This document shows, piece after piece, positions 59,731 to 64,000 of a stretch of 64,000 nucleotides of DNA; the first letter of the stretch is position 1; the number at the start of each line of letters is the position of its first letter. This DNA comes from Adiantum capillus-veneris (taxonomy: Eukaryota; Streptophyta; Polypodiopsida; Polypodiales; Pteridaceae): NCBI GenBank assembly GCA_014529385.2, contig CM043962.1, positions 121,729,970 through 121,793,969 on the forward strand, in the 5' to 3' direction. The position numbers were made by a program, and so were the translations under genes. The notes beneath the pieces are model-generated. The model had not been told where the DNA came from, did no database searches, and was given only the letters and a program-made list of their open reading frames with translations.

Positions 59731-60956
59731 GCTCACATGACATTTATGACACTTTGTTGCCTCTTTTCAGTGGTGGAAATATGAATGTAAGTTCCAATGA
59801 GGAAAATGTACAGCCTATGGGGGTTTCTGAAAATGTTTTAGATCAGCCTATTACTGATGCAGATGTACATGATGTACTTGATGAGGAAAGGGTTGAAAAT
59901 GAGCAGGCTAGAGGTATGCCAAAATGGCTGGTGCACACTTTGCATGACAGTAAATTGGATGCACCTTTGTCTAGTCGTACTTGTTCAAGCTCTCGCCATG
60001 CATCTTATGCATCAGATTGTTATGCTTTGGCTGTGTCTAGCTTACATGATGTTGAGGAGCCTCTAACTTTTGATGAAGCACAGAATTCAGAAAATTGGAT
60101 GGCTGCCATGCAATCAGAATATGATGCACTTATAGAAAATGACACATGGACTTTATGTGATTTGCCTCCTGGTAAAAAGGCCATTGGTACGAAGTGGGTT
60201 TACAAGTTGAAACGCAAGCCGGATGGTGAGATTAATCGCCATAAGGCTCGACTTGTTGCAAAGGGTTGTCGTATGACTTTTGCTCCCACTTGTCGTATGA
60301 CTACTGTGCGTTTTCTAGCTGCATTGGCACCTTTTTTTGGTTGGCATGTACATCAATCAGACATTGTTACTACTTTCTTGAATGGTGACATATTTGAGGA
60401 AGTTTATGTAACGCAGCCTCGCGGTTTTGTCATAAAAGGACAAGAGGACAAAGTGTGCAAATGTAACAAGGCTTTGTATGGGTTGAAGAAATCTCCTTGT
60501 TCCTGGTATGAGAAAGCTGACACTCATTTGGTCAAACAAGGCTTTCGTAACAGTCCAACAGAAAGCACATTGTATGTAAAGCGTGAGGGTGATGTATTTC
60601 TCATCGTGGTTCTTTATGTTGATGATTTGCTGATCACTAGACCAAATGAGAGACATATTTCTGAATTTAAGGCTGATTTGAATGCTACTTTCAAGATGAA
60701 AGATTTGGGGCTGTTGCATCATTACTTGGGTATACAGTTTAAGCAGTGTGATGGTGGTATTGCCTTGTGTCAGAAAAGTTACATAGAGACATTGCTATGT
60801 AAGTTTGGACTTAAGGATTGCAAACCTATTGCCACTCCCATGGAAACAGGTTTGAAGTTGAGTCTACATGATGCTGGTGATCCTGCTGATGTCACTCTTT
60901 ACCAAACTGCTCTTGGCTGCCTCATTTATGTATGCAACAGGAGGCCGGATATTTAG
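59700..60956 (+). pseudogene. copia reverse transcriptase with a local deletion
   Basis: A 418-codon frame with WMAAMQSEYDALIENDTW, TKWVYKLKRKPDGEINRHKA, TTFLNGDIFEEVYVTQP, ALYGLKKSPCSWYEK and the catalytic LYVDDLL. After RLVAKG the expected KGF-Q--GIDY-E block is missing and CRMTFAPTCRMTTVR stands there, with TGTCGTATGACT repeated at 60268 and 60291, so a short internal piece was lost and a repeat formed. A TAG at 60954-60956 ends the frame. Confidence 0.9.
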
Positions 60957-61571
60957 TTTGTAGTCTCACAGGTCAGTAGATTTATGCATAGCCCAGGGTC
61001 TAAGCATTGGCAGGCTGTCAAGAGGATTTTCCACTACCTTAGTGGCACTTTACATCTTGGCTTGTTTTATCCCAAGGGGGGATCATTGCCGCCTGACTTA
61101 CATGATTTTTCGGACTCAGATTGGGCTGGTTGTTTTGACACGCGAGTGTCCACAAGTGGTTTTTGTTTCATGCTTGGCAGTTCATGTATATCATAATTGA
61201 GAAAGAAGCAACCTACTGTGGCCACTTCGAGTTGTGAGGCTGAGTACAAGGCACTCTTCACAGCTACGGTTAAGTGTGTATGGCTCAGACGCCTTATGGT
61301 TGATTTGGGTGTTGGACAGGACACTGCCAACACTATCTACACTGACAGTCAGAGCGCATTGGCAGTTGCGAGGAACCCAGTTTTTCATGCTCGCACAAAG
61401 CACATTGAGGTGCATTACCACTATGTCAGGGAGAGGCTCTCAACAGGAGAGATCAGCTTGGATTATGTGCCAACACAGGACAACCTTGCAGATCTTTTCA
61501 CAAAGGCATTGTCTCGTGAGAAGCTTGAAGCTTTCCGCAAAGCTCTGGGCTTACTTCCCTTTGTGGACTGA
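60957..61571 (+). pseudogene. copia RNase H
   Basis: HWQAVKRIFHYLSGT and DFSDSDWAG come first; a TAA at 61194-61196 interrupts the SW-S/RKKQP block. Then SSCEAEYKALFTA, IYTDSQSALAVARNP and TKHIEVHYHYVRE complete the domain, ending LADLFTKALSREKLE and TGA at 61569-61571. The metal-binding Asp/Glu residues are kept. Confidence 0.9.
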
Positions 61572-61646
61572 TCCTGTCCTCAGGGCATGGAACTTCCCTT
61601 TACTCATGTGCCACCTCTCGTTCACCGCATCACTCCATGGGGGATT

Positions 61647-61873
61647 TGTTACCATATACATGTGGTAGTGATGTGAGTGGTCACACTAGGACCGCCGGGG
61701 CATTTTTTCCCTCTTTAGGAGGTTTTCCCCCCCGTGCATTGTATATACGCCCATCACTCTAGGGCTATCTATCTTTCCATTGCACACTAAGTAACACACT
61801 CTCTATTGTGTGCCTTGAGCTTCCTTTGTCTTCTCCAAGCTGTGTGTGTTTCTCTGCAACCCTAATTCCAACA
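61647..61873 (+). repeat. right LTR of the copia element
   Basis: 227 bp, aligned without gaps of note to 56781-57007, ending CCTAATTCCAACA, followed by GGTGA. Confidence 0.94.
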
Positions 61874-61878
61874 GGTGA

Positions 61879-62221
61879 ATGAGGAGGAGAGCTCAAGAGT
61901 GGAGCAAATGGAAGAGCGCTCAAGGGAGGAGACTACGCGCAGGCGGAAAGCAAGAGAGACGTAAAAATGAGGAGAAGAATAACATTCAATGCACCTCGTT
62001 GAGCGCCAAATCTTAGTTTTGAAAAATCCAAAAGATTGAGACAATCGGCGTTCAATTTGGAGCCGTCGTATGTTATCATTGTCTGAACACTTTTTGAGAG
62101 TTTTAATAAATGTACCCCCAAATTTGATATCCGAGTTTTTTTGAAAGTGAATATAAAAAATGAAATTAAAGACTTTTTATTATCTCTCTCTAAGCTGACC
62201 TGGCATTTCTTACAAGGCCCA
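61879..62221 (-). promoter_or_regulatory. right-end region of element D, presumed 5-prime region of gene 4
   Basis: Between the copia insertion and the right inverted repeat. Before that insertion it joined directly to 56775, just upstream of the gene 4 ATG. A minus-strand frame at 61933-62121 is unrecognised and probably non-coding. Confidence 0.5.
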
Positions 62222-62247
62222 TTTTTGAGTCCAAACTTTTCCTAATG
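62222..62247 (-). repeat. right terminal inverted repeat of element D
   Basis: Exact reverse complement of 47418-47443. The inward neighbour contains the complement of TTAGAGAGAGA at 62183-62193, also found inside the left end at 47457-47467. Confidence 0.85.
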
Positions 62248-63100
62248 TACCAATGCTCTTATCAAGTGGATACCAAAGTCATCCCAGAAACAACAACCCA
62301 AGAGCAAGCAAACAGTAACTTTCCATAACAAGCCAAACCACAAAGGGAAAGTGCTAATGCAACCTTGATGAGGATAGTAGCGATAGTGATGATTCTTTTG
62401 ACATCCCCTACCAGGTGCTCAGGCCATCACCCTCACTAGAAGCTTTTGTAACAACCAAGGAAGGACAAAAGAAAAGAACAACAAGTCAAAGCCAAAAAAA
62501 TCGACAAATCTGGATACCAAGGAGCCCGCTTGGCCAAAAGCAAGTAATGAAAAGTCACAAGATCTATTGCCAACCAAAAAAAGTCACAAGATCTATTGCC
62601 AACCAAAAAAAAATCTTAGCCTGCAAAAACGGCTAAGAAAAACACAAAGTTGCTAGATTTTTCAAATTAGATTTGGGTTCCAAAGAAGCTGAATCAAGCA
62701 CAAAGAGGTGAAGAGTTTATTTGGATTCCAAAACAAATAAAGTATCAACTACCAAAGTGTGAATCCAAGCCTCAACCAAGTGTACAAGCACTGAAGCAAA
62801 GACCACTGCTGACTCACACAGAGACAAGGTGGATCCCAAAGAAGTCTCATCAACAAAACAATCAAAATTACAAAGAAGTGGGTCCCAAAGGAAACCAATA
62901 AACCTATTGTCACTGCCCCGTCGCTTGAATTCTTTCAATTCTTCACACAATTACAGTACAATTAGAAGAGAGCTCACTTCAAGCTAGAACCCAATATTGC
63001 AGAACAATGCCAAATACGACAACCAACCACAAGGCTAAAATGGATCCCAAAGAAGCATCAAACAGATAAGTAAGCCTTAAAAAAATCTCTACAACCTTCA
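62248..63100 (+). pseudogene. degenerate array encoding a repeated Trp-x-Pro-Lys motif, retroelement-like
   Basis: The plus strand carries TGG-(G/A)T-CC-AA-GAAGC-like words encoding W-I/V-P-K at 62511, 62674, 62722, 62830, 62879 and 63041, in shifting frames. A single WVPK motif is common between gag and protease in copia polyproteins; a run of six is unusual. An acidic frame (DEDSSDSDDSFDIPYQVL) precedes it at about 62360-62420, and a 29-bp tandem duplication lies at 62552-62609. It may be the interrupted internal part of the family C element. Confidence 0.4.
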
Positions 63101-64000
63101 ATCAGGAAAATGACACAGGAGCTTCAAAGAACATCACATTGCTTAGAATAGGAAGCCTCACCAGCAAATGCCAATAAGCAAATTGCTTATACCCACATCT
63201 TGCACAACATAAAATTTTCCATGCATTGACTGTGTATGCATAATAGGGCTACACTACAAGGCCTGCATAGGCACAATTTTTTATTTCCCCAGCACAACAC
63301 ATACCCTTGGTGATACCCTATTGCCAAGGAGGACTCCAAATAGGAGGGGGGGGAGGCATTCTAAATGCGGACCTAGTATTATGAATATTAGAGAGCAATG
63401 TTTTGTGAGTTGTATTGAATTTTTGCGTTTAATTGTGATGAATTTTTGAAAATATTCAGAGTATATGCCCTCTTAATAGCGTTATAAGAGGATTACGGGG
63501 AAAAAAGCCATATATGAGCCCCTAGGGATATGTGTACAGTGTGCATAGTGTTTAGAATTCTATTAACTTGATTTTTGGTTTTATTTTGTTAATTTTGAAA
63601 ATTTCATTTTTTTTTCCATAATCCAGATGAAGAAAAGACTGAAGAGATGCTACACCGTACAAAACAAAGAAGGTCCAAGAAAATGACGACACATCACGAA
63701 GCATGTCTCAAAAGCCATACGCACAATGGGTAATGTCAGAGGGAAGAAAAGAGCGCTGATCAGCCTTTTACTATAATAGAATGGTCATAAAAATTTGGGA
63801 TGGACTACAAGGACAAATAAACTTGGTGATCGACTAAACAAAAGCAGCCATCAAGTGTAAAGTTGCCTACCAAACATTTCATGCTACTACAAGGCCGTAT
63901 ATAGGAAGTAGATCTTTATACTATAAATCTTCTATCTTGTATGCGACTTAATAAAGCCTAACAAACAAAAGGGACTAATAGTAAGAACATAAGGTACTCG
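63101..64000. other. no gene recognised
   Basis: AT-rich sequence with only short frames and a G-rich run near 63343-63352. No feature can be supported to the window edge. Confidence 0.4.

Larger units (their letters stand above)
56781..61873 (+). mobile_element. Ty1/copia retrotransposon inserted in element D
   Basis: A 5093-bp element with 227-bp LTRs (56781-57007, 61647-61873), primer site TTGGTATCAGAGC at 57009-57021, a gag-pol region with integrase before reverse transcriptase (copia order), and a purine-rich GGGGGATT just before the right LTR. The LTRs differ at roughly ten positions by eye. Several frameshifts and a small damage in RT make it inactive. It sits in the presumed 5-prime region of element D gene 4. 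Confidence 0.95.
47418..62247. mobile_element. element D: large multi-gene TIR DNA transposon carrying histone H3-like and ULP1-like sequences
   Basis: Bounded by a perfect 26-bp inverted repeat (47418-47443, 62222-62247), with a second shared word TTAGAGAGAGA about 40-60 bp inside each end. It spans 14,830 bp, of which 5.1 kb is a later copia insertion, leaving about 9.7 kb. It holds four genes in alternating orientation: gene 1 (+), gene 2 (-), gene 3 (+), gene 4 (-), with a GC-rich divergent promoter between genes 2 and 3. No target-site duplication could be recognised next to the inverted repeats, so the exact ends and the superfamily stay open. Genes 2-4 have in-frame stops, so this copy is not autonomous. 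Confidence 0.72.

Noticed and set aside
47418-62247. Assignment of element D to CACTA, MULE, KDZ or hAT
   Set aside because: The ends are not CACTA, no 8- or 9-bp target duplication was found, and no signature of those transposases was recognised.

Overview
This is a land-plant nuclear window. The evidence is one spliced plant gene with GT-AG introns for a plastid-type pyruvate dehydrogenase E2, inside about 60 kb of plant-type retrotransposons with initiator-Met-tRNA primer sites, chromodomain Ty3/gypsy elements and many long GA/CA microsatellites. A large, repeat-rich genome of a fern or another non-model plant would fit, but the species cannot be fixed from the sequence alone.

Layout. 1-4.7 kb: decayed pieces of a Ty3/gypsy reverse transcriptase (minus), a tandem pair of RNase H domains of the Tat type, and a Ty1/copia remnant, between microsatellites. 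7.1-10.7 kb: the only convincing intact host gene, the plastid PDH E2 (minus strand, five exons, 481 codons, every splice phase 0). 13.7-22.4 kb: a full-length chromodomain Ty3/gypsy element with LTRs of 1389 and 1639 bp and a TGGAG target duplication; its coding region is broken. 22.4-31.5 kb: an older related LTR, a decayed integrase, and long stretches with nothing recognised. 31.5-45.5 kb: a three-level nest. Element A (6.15 kb, plus) sits in the left LTR of element B (minus), and B sits in an LTR-like copy of family C; the A and B target duplications are exact. Element A has lost protease and reverse transcriptase and carries about 1.6 kb of unrelated C/T-rich sequence in their place.

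47.4-62.2 kb holds the most unusual item: a large DNA transposon (here element D) bounded by a 26-bp terminal inverted repeat, about 9.7 kb once a later Ty1/copia insertion (56.8-61.9 kb, exact GGTGA duplication) is discounted. It carries four genes in alternating orientation: gene 1 (+, unknown), gene 2 (-, a divergent histone H3-like protein followed in the same reading frame by a spliced ULP1/C48-type protease), gene 3 (+, unknown, with a C-terminal basic cluster), and gene 4 (-, large, the best transposase candidate). Genes 2 and 3 diverge from one GC-rich promoter region made of a 217-bp tandem repeat with inverted repeats that contain E2F-like sites, plus the plant histone hexamer. Genes 2-4 carry eight in-frame stops, all one C-to-T change from a Gln or Arg codon, so the copy looks silenced and decaying.

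The elements record a history: D is older than the copia inside it, and C is older than B, which is older than A. Apart from the E2 gene, no recognisable host pathway is encoded here.
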